A program made the translations under genes and the position numbers. Positions 1-7,648 of a DNA stretch of 10,394 nucleotides are shown piece after piece. Numbering within the stretch: the stretch's first letter is position 1; every line of letters begins with the position of its first letter. The notes under the pieces were generated by a model that saw only the letters and a list, made by a program, of their open reading frames with translations, was not told the origin of the DNA and ran no database searches. This DNA comes from Acidobacteriota bacterium. Its GTDB lineage: Bacteria; Acidobacteriota; Terriglobia; Acidoferrales; UBA7541. The stretch spans positions 1-10,394 of the forward strand of contig JAFAZL010000163.1 of assembly GCA_019239815.1 (NCBI GenBank), in the 5' to 3' direction.

Positions 1-834
1 GAAGAGCGCCGTGTGGATGTGATGACGCGAGAGGCGAAAAAAGGGCGAGCGTGGAATTTTGGCTGGAGGAATCGGGCCTGGCACAGTCTGTATCATTTTC
101 CAAGATTTCGATGGGCAATTCGAACAGCGGACGGAGCACACGCTTACAGCCGCGACGTGTGGAATTTGCTGCAACTGAAGTATGGGTTACCGCCGGATCG
201 CGTCGCTTATATTCCGAACGGTGTTGAGCGCAGATTTTTTGGATCGGCGCGACGGCGATACTCGCGCGGTGAAATGTTGAGGTTGTTGTATGCCGGAACA
301 TGGCTGGATCAGCGCGGCATTTTTTATATCCGTGAAGCGATGCTGCGGCTGGTGCCGCGAATTGCAGGGCTGAAGCTGACGATTGCGGGGCCGGGAGCAC
401 CGGCGGAAGAAGTGATGCGGTTTTTTGGTCCAGAGCTATCGACGCACGTCGAAGTGCGGCCGGTGATTGCGGCGGGGAGCATGCAGGAACTGTACGCGGA
501 GCACGACATTTTCGTCTTTCCATCGTTGATGGAGGGGCTGCCATCGGTGCTCTTGGAGGCGATGGCGAGCGGGATGCCGGTGATCACTGCCGAGACTTGT
601 GGGATGCCGGACGTGGTGCAGGACGGTTTTAACGGCTTGCTGGTCCCACCCGCGGATGCGAGTGCGCTGGAAAGGGCGATTGAGCGATTAGCGAAGTCGG
701 AAGAATTGCGCGAGAGTTTGGGCTGCGCGGCGCAGGAATCGATGAAGCGCTACGAGTGGCCGAGCTCCGCGGAGAAATTGGAAGAATTATTCTTGCGAGT
801 GGTGAGAGCGGAGGACGCATCGAAACGGGTGTGA
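1..834 (+). CDS. GT4-family glycosyltransferase, 5' end cut by window edge
   Basis: This cytoplasmic GT-B glycosyltransferase would move a sugar from a nucleotide donor to a growing glycan; donor and acceptor cannot be read from the sequence. The reading frame is open to base 1, and a GTG at 13 is only an internal codon, because most of the acceptor-binding N-terminal Rossmann domain is missing. The visible 277 residues contain the interdomain region (IPNGVE, about bases 211-228), the donor domain start (LLYAGTW), the IAGPG strand, and the retaining-GT4 motif EGLPSVLLE with both glutamates at codons 532-534 and 556-558. GMPDVV and NGLLVPP follow, as usual in GT4 enzymes. It ends five bases before the next gene's ATG, so the two are probably co-transcribed. 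The family call is firm; the specificity is unknown. Confidence 0.92.
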   Translation, partial: EERRVDVMTREAKKGRAWNFGWRNRAWHSLYHFPRFRWAIRTADGAHAYSRDVWNLLQLKYGLPPDRVAYIPNGVERRFFGSARRRYSRGEMLRLLYAGTWLDQRGIFYIREAMLRLVPRIAGLKLTIAGPGAPAEEVMRFFGPELSTHVEVRPVIAAGSMQELYAEHDIFVFPSLMEGLPSVLLEAMASGMPVITAETCGMPDVVQDGFNGLLVPPADASALERAIERLAKSEELRESLGCAAQESMKRYEWPSSAEKLEELFLRVVRAEDASKRV

Positions 835-839
835 CGCAA

Positions 840-2366
840 ATGAACGCTCGATCCGCGAGTGGTGACTTGATCGAGGCCGAGGCGCTTGGCTTTGAGCCGT
901 CGCGGGTGAAGGCTCATGCCGGTATCGATGCTGGGCGGATTGTCTTGGCGGCGATTGTTGTTGCGGTTGCGATTTTTTACGTCGTGACGCTGAAGCCTGG
1001 GCACGTCTTTGTGAACGATGATTTCGCGGCGTACGTCATGCACGCCAAGAATCTGGTCGAAGGACGCAGCTACTCCGACATTCGATACATTCCGAATCCA
1101 GATGCGATGTGGCTTTCGCCTACGAGTGGCTACCCACCTATTTATCCGATGATCTTGGTGCCCGTGTATCGGATCTTTGGGCTCGATCTGCATGCTTTCA
1201 AGATTGTGACGGTGCTTTGTTTCATTGGATTTCTGGCGGTCTATGCGGAAATGACCCGTGAGGTGGTCGGCTCGATCGGTTGCGCGGCTTTGCTTCTGCT
1301 GATCGCCTACAATCCGGTGTTTTGGGGGCAGCGCGATTTCATTTTGTCGGAGTTTCCATATTTGCTGTTCTCGTTTGCGGCGCTCCTCGAGATAGAACGG
1401 GCTTATGCGCGGCTGGAGCGGCACCAAGTCGACACTCGAAGCGCGTTGCTGGTCTCCGGGCTCATTTACTGCGCCTATGGGACGCGCACGATTGGGATTG
1501 CGCTCGTGTTCGCGCTTATCGCGGCGGACTTGTTGAAGTTCCGGAGGCCGAGCAGGTTTCTGCTCTGTGTAATTGCTCTGGTCGGAGTAATGATTGGAGC
1601 GCAGACACTGCTGCTGACGTCGCCGAAAGGCTATGTCAGTGCGTTCCACTTTTCGTTGCATACGGTCGATACGAACATCGTCTACTACGGCAAAACGCTT
1701 TCGTATGTGTGGGCGAACGGATTCAACAAGCAAGTTCAGATCGTGTTCGCGCTGCTATTCACGGCTGTGGCCGCGTGGGGATTCGCGAAGAGCCTTTGGC
1801 ACGAGCGTGGCGTGAAAGAGTGTTATCTGCTGGGATACGTCGCGGTGCTTCTCGCCTGGAATTCGGAGATTGGACTGCGCGGTTTGCTGCCGATTCTGCC
1901 TTTGTATTTGTTCTATGGCATGCGTGAGTGGATTCGACTGTTCGAGACTGCGAGGTTACCGGTTCGACTCATCGCGGTGGGTGCGGTCGTCGGACTAGCG
2001 GCGGTAAGCTACGCTGGAGAAATCACGCATGAAAGGTCGTTGCCGGTTGAGCCGAACGTCGCCGACACGAGCGCAACGAAGATGTTCGCGTTTGTGCGCG
2101 AGCATACTTCGCAGGATGACGTGCTAGTTTTTCCCAAGCCGAGGACGTTGTCACTCTTCACGGAACTAAGAGCTGCGGCGCTGAGTCCGGAGCAGAGCGA
2201 GGAACAAGCTTTGGCGTTCTTGCTAGCAATTCACGCGACGGTCGTGGTTGATCCGGAGTGGAGCGCAGTCAGGGCTAGCGTAGAGATCAGCGCTCTGGAC
2301 GGACGGGAAGTTTTTCACGCCGGCGAGTATCACGTTTATCGGTTGAATCCCGCGAGCGGCAACTAG
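840..2366 (+). CDS. GT-C integral membrane glycosyltransferase (GT39/ArnT-like)
   Basis: This is a 508-residue polytopic inner-membrane protein of the GT-C fold, whose members use polyprenyl-phosphate sugars and act on the periplasmic side. After a hydrophilic 30-residue N-terminus come TM1 (about 33-52) and then the first outer loop with the acidic pair in VNDDFAAY (D60, D61), the expected catalytic position in PMT/ArnT-like enzymes. The motif GYPPIYPMILVPVY (98-111) is typical of this group. I see about 10-11 more hydrophobic segments up to residue 392, then a soluble, probably periplasmic tail of about 115 residues. The ATG at 840 lies five bases after the preceding stop with a weak GGGTG (827-831) upstream. 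The frame is open back to 756, but that start would overlap the GT4 gene and adds hydrophilic residues. The substrate is unknown. Confidence 0.85.
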   Translation: MNARSASGDLIEAEALGFEPSRVKAHAGIDAGRIVLAAIVVAVAIFYVVTLKPGHVFVNDDFAAYVMHAKNLVEGRSYSDIRYIPNPDAMWLSPTSGYPPIYPMILVPVYRIFGLDLHAFKIVTVLCFIGFLAVYAEMTREVVGSIGCAALLLLIAYNPVFWGQRDFILSEFPYLLFSFAALLEIERAYARLERHQVDTRSALLVSGLIYCAYGTRTIGIALVFALIAADLLKFRRPSRFLLCVIALVGVMIGAQTLLLTSPKGYVSAFHFSLHTVDTNIVYYGKTLSYVWANGFNKQVQIVFALLFTAVAAWGFAKSLWHERGVKECYLLGYVAVLLAWNSEIGLRGLLPILPLYLFYGMREWIRLFETARLPVRLIAVGAVVGLAAVSYAGEITHERSLPVEPNVADTSATKMFAFVREHTSQDDVLVFPKPRTLSLFTELRAAALSPEQSEEQALAFLLAIHATVVVDPEWSAVRASVEISALDGREVFHAGEYHVYRLNPASGN

Positions 2367-2410
2367 TTTCAGACTTGATGGCGGCTGAGCAAGGAACCTA
2401 GTCGAATTCG

Positions 2411-4096
2411 ATGCTAACGATTGGCGTCAACTATTCACAGATGCACGATTCGTCGGCCTGCGTTGTGCGCGACGGCGAACTGCTTTTCGCAGTGGCAGAA
2501 GAGCGCATCAGCCGAGTAAAGCATGATGCGCGATTTCCGGTGCATGCGATCGAGGCGTGCATGGGGTTCGCGAACGTGCGCGCCGACCAGGTGGATGAAG
2601 TTTGCTTTGGGTGGCAGACGGCAGGTCCCGTGTTTCGTCATGACTTGAAGATGTATGGAACGGGCCAGTGGCCGGCGACTTATCTGAACGTTCTGAATTC
2701 TTCGCGACATTTCTTGAGCATGTGGCATCAGGAGTCGGGTGCGCGCGTGTTCGAACGAACGTTTGGCACATCAAAGCCGCGCATGCGATTCGTGGATCAT
2801 CATTTGGCGCATGCCATCAGCGCTTACGGGTACTCGGGATTTGACGATGCGGCGATCGTCATTATGGACGGTCGCGGAGCTTGGGAAGCGACATCGATAT
2901 GGCATGGGAAAAACGGACGGATTGAGCATGTTCAGACGATTCCATTCCCTAATTCGATTGGCGGATTTTACAGCGCGTTCACGGAATACTTGGGGTTTGT
3001 GCCAAATAGCGACGAATGGAAAGTGATGGGGTTGGCGCCATATGGCGAACCGGGTGTGAATCTGGATGCGTTTATCACGCCGGAGACGATGAACGGCACG
3101 CCGTATCACGTGCACACAAAGCGTATCCATGGCGGGCGGACCGGCGCGGTGGCGGGTATCGCGGCGGCGCTGGGCACGCCTCGCGTGGCGGAGAGCGAGA
3201 TCGACTCGCGACATAAGAACATCGCGTTCGCGGTTCAGGACTATTGCGAGCGCGCGATGATGAGCGTGGTTCGCGCAGCGCTGAAGAAGACAAATAGCAA
3301 GAATCTGTGCCTTGCGGGCGGAGTAGCGCTCAATTCAAAGGCAAATGGAAAGATTTTGGCGTCGGATATCATCGAGAATTTTTTCGTGCAGCCCGCCGCC
3401 TCGGATGACGGTGTAGCGCTTGGCGCAGCTCTTGCACCCTATCTCGATCGCGATGGGCGACTGCCAAATCGCGCGATGCGGCATGCTTATTTTGGACCAT
3501 CGTTTGAGGACGATGCGATTGAGATCGCGCTGAAGACATACAAGCTACGGTATACGCATCTGAGCGATCCCGCTGCGGCTGCTGCCCAGTTGTTGAGTGA
3601 AGGACAAATTCTCGGATGGTTTCAGGGACGGATGGAGTTTGGTCCACGCGCGCTGGGAGGGAGATCCATTCTTGCGGATCCTCGCGAGCCGGAAATGACG
3701 GCGAAGGTCAACAACGCGGTGAAGTTTCGCGAGTGGTGGCGTCCGTTCGCGCCATCGATGAAGCGGGAAGCGGCTGGGGAGTTTGTTGAGAGTGCTACGG
3801 ATTCGCCCTTCATGATTCTGACGGCGCAAGTACGGCGGGAGAAGCAAAACATTATCCCGGCGGTGACACACGTGGATGGCAGCGCGCGGCCACAGACCGT
3901 AGAGCAATCTGCCAATCCCGTCTACTGGCGGCTGATTGATGAATTTGGAAGGCGCACAGGCGTACCGGTCGTCATGAATACATCGTTCAATCTGCGCGGC
4001 GAGGCGATCGTGAATACACCGACGGACGCGATTCGAACGTTTTTCAGCTCCGGGATGGACGGACTCGTCATCGGAAATTTTCTGGTGGAGAAATAA
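2411..4096 (+). CDS. NodU/CmcH-family O-carbamoyltransferase
   Basis: Family members transfer a carbamoyl group from carbamoyl phosphate, through carbamoyl-AMP, to a hydroxyl of a sugar or antibiotic in the cytoplasm. The 561 residues are full length for the family. The N-terminal Kae1-like ATPase-fold domain starts with IGVNYSQMHDSSA (4-16) and AEERISRVKHD (29-39). It carries the metal-binding DHHLAHA (129-135), DGRG (153-156), LAGGVALNSKANG (301-313) and SDDGVALGAAL (331-341). The C-terminal YrdC-like part has GWFQGRMEFGPRALGGRSI (402-420), the WWRPFAPS segment and MNTSFNLRGEAIV (522-534). The ATG follows AAGGA at 2391-2395, a somewhat long 15-base spacing. It sits 44 bp after the GT-C gene and 1 bp before the methyltransferase, so a glycan of this operon is the likely acceptor. 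That target is inferred. Confidence 0.95.
   Translation: MLTIGVNYSQMHDSSACVVRDGELLFAVAEERISRVKHDARFPVHAIEACMGFANVRADQVDEVCFGWQTAGPVFRHDLKMYGTGQWPATYLNVLNSSRHFLSMWHQESGARVFERTFGTSKPRMRFVDHHLAHAISAYGYSGFDDAAIVIMDGRGAWEATSIWHGKNGRIEHVQTIPFPNSIGGFYSAFTEYLGFVPNSDEWKVMGLAPYGEPGVNLDAFITPETMNGTPYHVHTKRIHGGRTGAVAGIAAALGTPRVAESEIDSRHKNIAFAVQDYCERAMMSVVRAALKKTNSKNLCLAGGVALNSKANGKILASDIIENFFVQPAASDDGVALGAALAPYLDRDGRLPNRAMRHAYFGPSFEDDAIEIALKTYKLRYTHLSDPAAAAAQLLSEGQILGWFQGRMEFGPRALGGRSILADPREPEMTAKVNNAVKFREWWRPFAPSMKREAAGEFVESATDSPFMILTAQVRREKQNIIPAVTHVDGSARPQTVEQSANPVYWRLIDEFGRRTGVPVVMNTSFNLRGEAIVNTPTDAIRTFFSSGMDGLVIGNFLVEK
4084..4090 (+). promoter_or_regulatory. Shine-Dalgarno site setting a TTG start
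   Basis: GGTGGAG lies inside the last codons of the carbamoyltransferase, seven bases before TTG at 4098. It supports the TTG start over the next in-frame ATG at 4161. Confidence 0.6.
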
Positions 4097-4097
4097 A

Positions 4098-4898
4098 TTG
4101 ACTGCAGCCCAAGGCACGATCGGGCGGATTTTTCAGCGGCACTACGAGTCGCTGCGAGGAATGGGGAAGCTGCCGCTGGTTGGACCACTGCTGACCTGGG
4201 CGGCGGGGCGTGCAGTGCCGCGCGATTCGCGAGTCTGGATGCAGGTGAAGAGCGGACCCGCGGAGGGCATCTGGCTGCGATTGAATCCCCGGACCGCTGC
4301 CGGAACGATCGGCGGCACTGGTGAGCGACGAGAATTGGAAATTGTTCGCGATCATCTGCGTCCCGGAATGACTTTTTATGATGTCGGCGCGAACATTGGG
4401 ATTTTTTCGATGATGGCGGCGCGGGTCGTCGGGCCCAACGGTCAGGTGGTCGCGTTCGAAGCGGATCCGGAGATCGCGGAACGATTGAAGGAGCACGCGC
4501 GGCGCAATGAGTTCTCCTGGGTGAATGTCGAGCAGAAAGCGGCTTGGCGCGAAACAGGGACGGTTATGTTTGAACGGGTCGACGCGAACGTGTCGCCGGA
4601 TCGCGGCGTCGGCCACGTGGTTGATTCAAAGAACGATCATGTTGTCGTGTTGGACGCGATCGCTCTGGATGATTGCGCACAGAACTATCGGCAGCCCGAT
4701 TTTATAAAGTGTGATGTCGAAGGGGCCGAAGGCGAAGTATTTCAAGGGGCCCGAGGGCTGCTCGAGAAGCAGAGGCCGCGAGTACTTTGCGAAATTCACA
4801 GCGAGAGCAGCCGCCGGCTTGTATTAAATGAATTCTCTAGCTTCGAGTACATTTGCGAGAACTGTGACGACAACCACATTCTTGCCCTGCCAAAATGA
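4098..4898 (+). CDS. FkbM-family SAM-dependent methyltransferase
   Basis: This is probably a cytoplasmic O-methyltransferase that caps or decorates a sugar hydroxyl using S-adenosylmethionine. The 266-residue protein has a roughly 75-residue basic lead region, then ELEIVRDHLRPGMTFYDVGA, which gives SAM motif I as DVGANIGIF (95-103). Next come the acidic residue after strand 2 (VVAFEADP, E121) and the FkbM hallmark FIKCDVEGAEGEVFQGA (202-218), followed by RPRVLCEIH (227-234). The likely start is TTG, one base after the carbamoyltransferase stop and behind a good ribosome site; an ATG start at 4161 would give 245 residues and keep the whole domain. Its stop overlaps the next ATG as ATGA. Placed right after a carbamoyltransferase, it probably modifies the same glycan; the exact acceptor is unknown. 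Confidence 0.92.
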   Translation: MTAAQGTIGRIFQRHYESLRGMGKLPLVGPLLTWAAGRAVPRDSRVWMQVKSGPAEGIWLRLNPRTAAGTIGGTGERRELEIVRDHLRPGMTFYDVGANIGIFSMMAARVVGPNGQVVAFEADPEIAERLKEHARRNEFSWVNVEQKAAWRETGTVMFERVDANVSPDRGVGHVVDSKNDHVVVLDAIALDDCAQNYRQPDFIKCDVEGAEGEVFQGARGLLEKQRPRVLCEIHSESSRRLVLNEFSSFEYICENCDDNHILALPK

Positions 4899-5983
4899 AC
4901 TCCAATGTAGTTTTCCTGCTCGGCCGAAAGGATGAGCCGACCGACGCTGTCGAGGAATACTGCTACTACTTGTGCGAAGCGCTCGGCAATCGTTCCGTGA
5001 GGGGAAAGATTGTTCGCGTAGCGTGGAATGAACGCGGCTGGACCAGGGCGCTTCAGCTATTGCGTCAAGTGGCTGAGAACTGGCGTGGCCGCTGGGTGTT
5101 GCTTCAATACACAGCGCTAGCTTGGTCGGGTCGCGGATTTCCGCGACGGGTGCCCGCGGTCTTGGAAATCTTGCGAAGGGCTGGAGCACGTGTCGGAGTT
5201 GCTTTTCACGACGTCGAGCCATTTGCTGGAAAGCGCGCGGTCGACGTACTCCGACGCCGCTTTCAGCTCCGCGTGATGCGGCAGATGCTGCGTGCGGCTG
5301 AACTCGCCGTGTTCACAGTTTCACCGAGTGTGGTGCCGTGGTTGAGTCCAACAAACAAGGTTGTTTTCATTCCGGTTGGGGCCAACCTACCTGAGACGCA
5401 AAACGGCGGCGCTTACGCGGATCGCCAAGCAGGTTTCACGCGAATCGCGGTGTATGGAATCACGGGTGGCGAGGCAGGAAGCGAAGAATGCTCGGAGATC
5501 GCGCGCGCCATCCGGTTCGCCACTGCAAGAGGGGCGAAGCTCGAGTTGCACGCGTTCGGACGTGGAGCGGCAGAGCGCGAAAAGGAACTTCGTGAGCAGC
5601 TAAAGGATGTCCCCGTCACTCTGCAATTTGAAGGGCTGCTGCCCGCAGGCCGAATCGCGTTTCTGATTCGAGCTGCGGATGCAACGTTGTTTGTGCGAGG
5701 CCCAATTTCGTCGCGACGCGGCAGTGCGATCGCTGGAATCGCGTGCGGCAGGCCCGTGATTGCGTATCGCGGCCGAGAAACGGCTGCGCCCATCACCGAA
5801 GCCGGAGTCATGCTGGTCGAACGCGATAACCCAGACGAACTCGGCGCGGCCCTTCTGCGTATGGCGACGGACCGCGTGCTTCGTAACGAACTGAGCGAAC
5901 GAAGCGCACGAGCACAGAAAGCTTTCTTCGGTTGGGGCACGATTGCCGATCGCTATATCGAGGCGATGAAACTCAAAACGTAG
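4895..5983 (+). CDS. GT4-like glycosyltransferase lacking the EX7E glutamates
   Basis: This 362-residue cytoplasmic protein has a GT-B (GT4-like) layout. An N-terminal Rossmann half (about 1-160) carries LLQYTALAWSGRG (69-81), VGVAFHDVEP (100-109) and the hinge VVFIPVGANLPE (156-167). A C-terminal half starts at FTRIAVYGITGG and ends in SERSARAQKAFFGW, the usual helix of family members. The place of the EX7E motif is VRGPISSRRGSAIAGIACG (267-285). Aligning AGIACG with the usual EAMACG puts Ser272 and Ala280 where the two glutamates should be, so it may not be a classic retaining enzyme. The start ATG overlaps the FkbM stop by four bases (ATGA) with no clear ribosome site, which suggests translational coupling. 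It is the last gene of the operon. The fold is likely; activity and substrate are open. Confidence 0.75.
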   Translation: MNSNVVFLLGRKDEPTDAVEEYCYYLCEALGNRSVRGKIVRVAWNERGWTRALQLLRQVAENWRGRWVLLQYTALAWSGRGFPRRVPAVLEILRRAGARVGVAFHDVEPFAGKRAVDVLRRRFQLRVMRQMLRAAELAVFTVSPSVVPWLSPTNKVVFIPVGANLPETQNGGAYADRQAGFTRIAVYGITGGEAGSEECSEIARAIRFATARGAKLELHAFGRGAAEREKELREQLKDVPVTLQFEGLLPAGRIAFLIRAADATLFVRGPISSRRGSAIAGIACGRPVIAYRGRETAAPITEAGVMLVERDNPDELGAALLRMATDRVLRNELSERSARAQKAFFGWGTIADRYIEAMKLKT

Positions 5984-5986
5984 AAC

Positions 5987-7648
5987 CTATTTCGATAGCG
6001 TCTCGATCAACACTTCTTTCTTTTTCTCGGCAACACTGCTGAGTGCATCGAGCGCCGCGAAATATCCGGCAAGCGACGCCACTGCGAGCGCCGCAAATGC
6101 TTCCGCTGGCAACCAGGGATTCTTCGTCCAACGGCCTGCGAAAAGAATAACTGCGCAGATCCCACCCAAAAGAATTTGCACTCCGAACGCGATCCAGATC
6201 GAAACGCCAGAGCCGCGCTGTCCCCGCATCGAGCCATATTCCAGTTTTCGTGGGAAGCTGAGCGATACCCAGTCGGCGATTGCAAACTGGCCGGCCACCG
6301 CGAAGACGAGCGCCAAAATCGTCGCGGCTAGAACGGGGCCGGAAGGCAAGCCGATCCGGATCGAGAGCAACGTTGTCGCGAGTGCGATTTCGAAAACGAG
6401 AATGGCCGCGTACATCAGATTCTTTGCGAGAAGCACGTCGCGAAAGCGAATAGGAGCTGTGTAGTAGTTGCGGACTCCTTTGCTCTCGTAGGCGAAGCAG
6501 TTGTAAGCGGGTGTCATCAACATCAGGATGAGGTAGCCCATCATTCCAGGAAAGAAAGAGTCGGACGTGATTCGTGTGTGAGTGACCGACGGATGTCTGC
6601 CGGCAAATTGAGAACTGAACAAGAGGACGAGCAGCGGCGGCATCAGTAGAGAAATAAGGACGAAGCCGTTTCGAACGAGATATTTGATTTCTTTGGTCAA
6701 GAGGGCGCCCAGCTGGGGGGACAGAAATCCAAACGGATCCGGTTTTTGCTCGATCGCCGTGTACGATGTCCCCGTGACAGCCTGCGAGGGAGCGGCCGCC
6801 TCGCTTAATTCTTCGCCGCGGTATTGCGCGGCAAACCGCTGCCACAGCAATGCGCTTAAGATCGCGATATAGGTCAGCAGCGCTCCGACACCCATCAAAA
6901 ATTGCAGCGAGCGACCCTCAGCCGCGGCGATCGCGGCCGAAGCCGCAAGCGACGGCGGGAGTGGGGAAAGATAGGCTACGAGACGCTCCACCGAAGCCGA
7001 CGCGTGGGCTCCCTCGGAATAGTGAATGATCGCGGGACGCAGAAATTGCGCTGAAACGCTGAACAGAATAAACAGGCCAAAAAGTAGCTCGCGCGTACGT
7101 CGCCTGGCGAGCAGGCGCTCGAGCCAGGAGCTGAGCAGGCGCTCCAAAGTGATGTTCAACCAGATGAACAGAACAATGACCAGCGCGAAATATGGAAGTA
7201 AGGCCAACCTCGCCACTCCGACACCCACGGCGATCGACAGGAGCCAACATGTTCCGCATACCGCAGCAAAATCGGCGAAACCGTACGCCAGCCCGATGAT
7301 ATAAAAAGCACTGAAACGCAGCGGAAATCGCAACAAAGTTCGAAATTCGAATGGTGCGCCAAAGCCTGCGAGAAAAATTGGAAAGGCTTGCCAAAACAGG
7401 CCGATGCTCCAGAAAAGCAGCAATAGCCAAGCAAAATGACCGGTCGAAACCGAAAAGTAGGTACCCCACGCGAAGAGCCAACAAAGACCGATGACAAACA
7501 AGCTGGCAAAAAGCGCGGCGCATATCAGCCCGAATATATCGAAACGCGAGTTTCGCTTGCGAACTAGGTTGCGCAGGACACGCCAGCGCAGTTCGCCGAT
7601 GAGGTAAATCTGCGCGAAGATTCCAGGTCGGCCCGCTACGTCAGCCAC
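5987..7648 (-). CDS. Double-length ABC-2 type transporter permease
   Basis: This is an inner-membrane permease subunit, probably of an exporter driven by the ATPase encoded just upstream. The 553 residues contain about 12-13 hydrophobic segments, roughly six in residues 37-269 and six in 325-534, joined by a hydrophilic linker (270-324). That is about twice a usual six-helix ABC-2 subunit and resembles the long permeases that Pfam groups as ABC_tran_2. The segment CFAYESKGVRNYYTAPI (384-400) before a helix is typical of ABC-2 proteins. The start is GTG at 7646-7648, since the next in-frame Met is near residue 252, behind GGAAGAG with a five-base spacer. It overlaps the ATPase gene by 13 bp. 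Its stop is only three bases from the stop of the convergent glycan operon. The substrate cannot be told. Confidence 0.85.
   Translation of the reverse strand: MADVAGRPGIFAQIYLIGELRWRVLRNLVRKRNSRFDIFGLICAALFASLFVIGLCWLFAWGTYFSVSTGHFAWLLLLFWSIGLFWQAFPIFLAGFGAPFEFRTLLRFPLRFSAFYIIGLAYGFADFAAVCGTCWLLSIAVGVGVARLALLPYFALVIVLFIWLNITLERLLSSWLERLLARRRTRELLFGLFILFSVSAQFLRPAIIHYSEGAHASASVERLVAYLSPLPPSLAASAAIAAAEGRSLQFLMGVGALLTYIAILSALLWQRFAAQYRGEELSEAAAPSQAVTGTSYTAIEQKPDPFGFLSPQLGALLTKEIKYLVRNGFVLISLLMPPLLVLLFSSQFAGRHPSVTHTRITSDSFFPGMMGYLILMLMTPAYNCFAYESKGVRNYYTAPIRFRDVLLAKNLMYAAILVFEIALATTLLSIRIGLPSGPVLAATILALVFAVAGQFAIADWVSLSFPRKLEYGSMRGQRGSGVSIWIAFGVQILLGGICAVILFAGRWTKNPWLPAEAFAALAVASLAGYFAALDALSSVAEKKKEVLIETLSK

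Noticed and set aside
82..87. VPE instead of VPQ in the Q-loop of the ABC ATPase (residue numbers) as a sign of inactivity
   Set aside because: Glutamate here is common in ATPases paired with ABC-2 exporters, and all other catalytic motifs are intact.
756..839. Upstream start for the GT-C gene
   Set aside because: It would overlap the GT4 gene by 79 bases and add a hydrophilic stretch; the ATG at 840, just after the GT4 stop, fits the operon better.
750..1733. Long open frame (327 codons) on the minus strand
   Set aside because: It lies opposite the GT4 end and the GT-C gene, has an Arg/His/Gln-rich low-complexity composition and no family motif, while the plus frame has clear GT-C features.
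3545..4117. Open frame of 190 codons on the minus strand
   Set aside because: It is a shadow of the carbamoyltransferase 3' half, whose conserved motifs run through this region.
4161..4163. ATG start for the FkbM methyltransferase
   Set aside because: It is possible, but the TTG at 4098 has a better spaced ribosome site and joins the preceding gene with one base between; the upstream residues are plausible coding sequence.
5973..6845. Open frame of 290 codons on the minus strand, shifted relative to the permease
   Set aside because: It is Arg/Ser-rich without membrane segments, while the overlapping frame encodes a well-formed ABC-2 permease.
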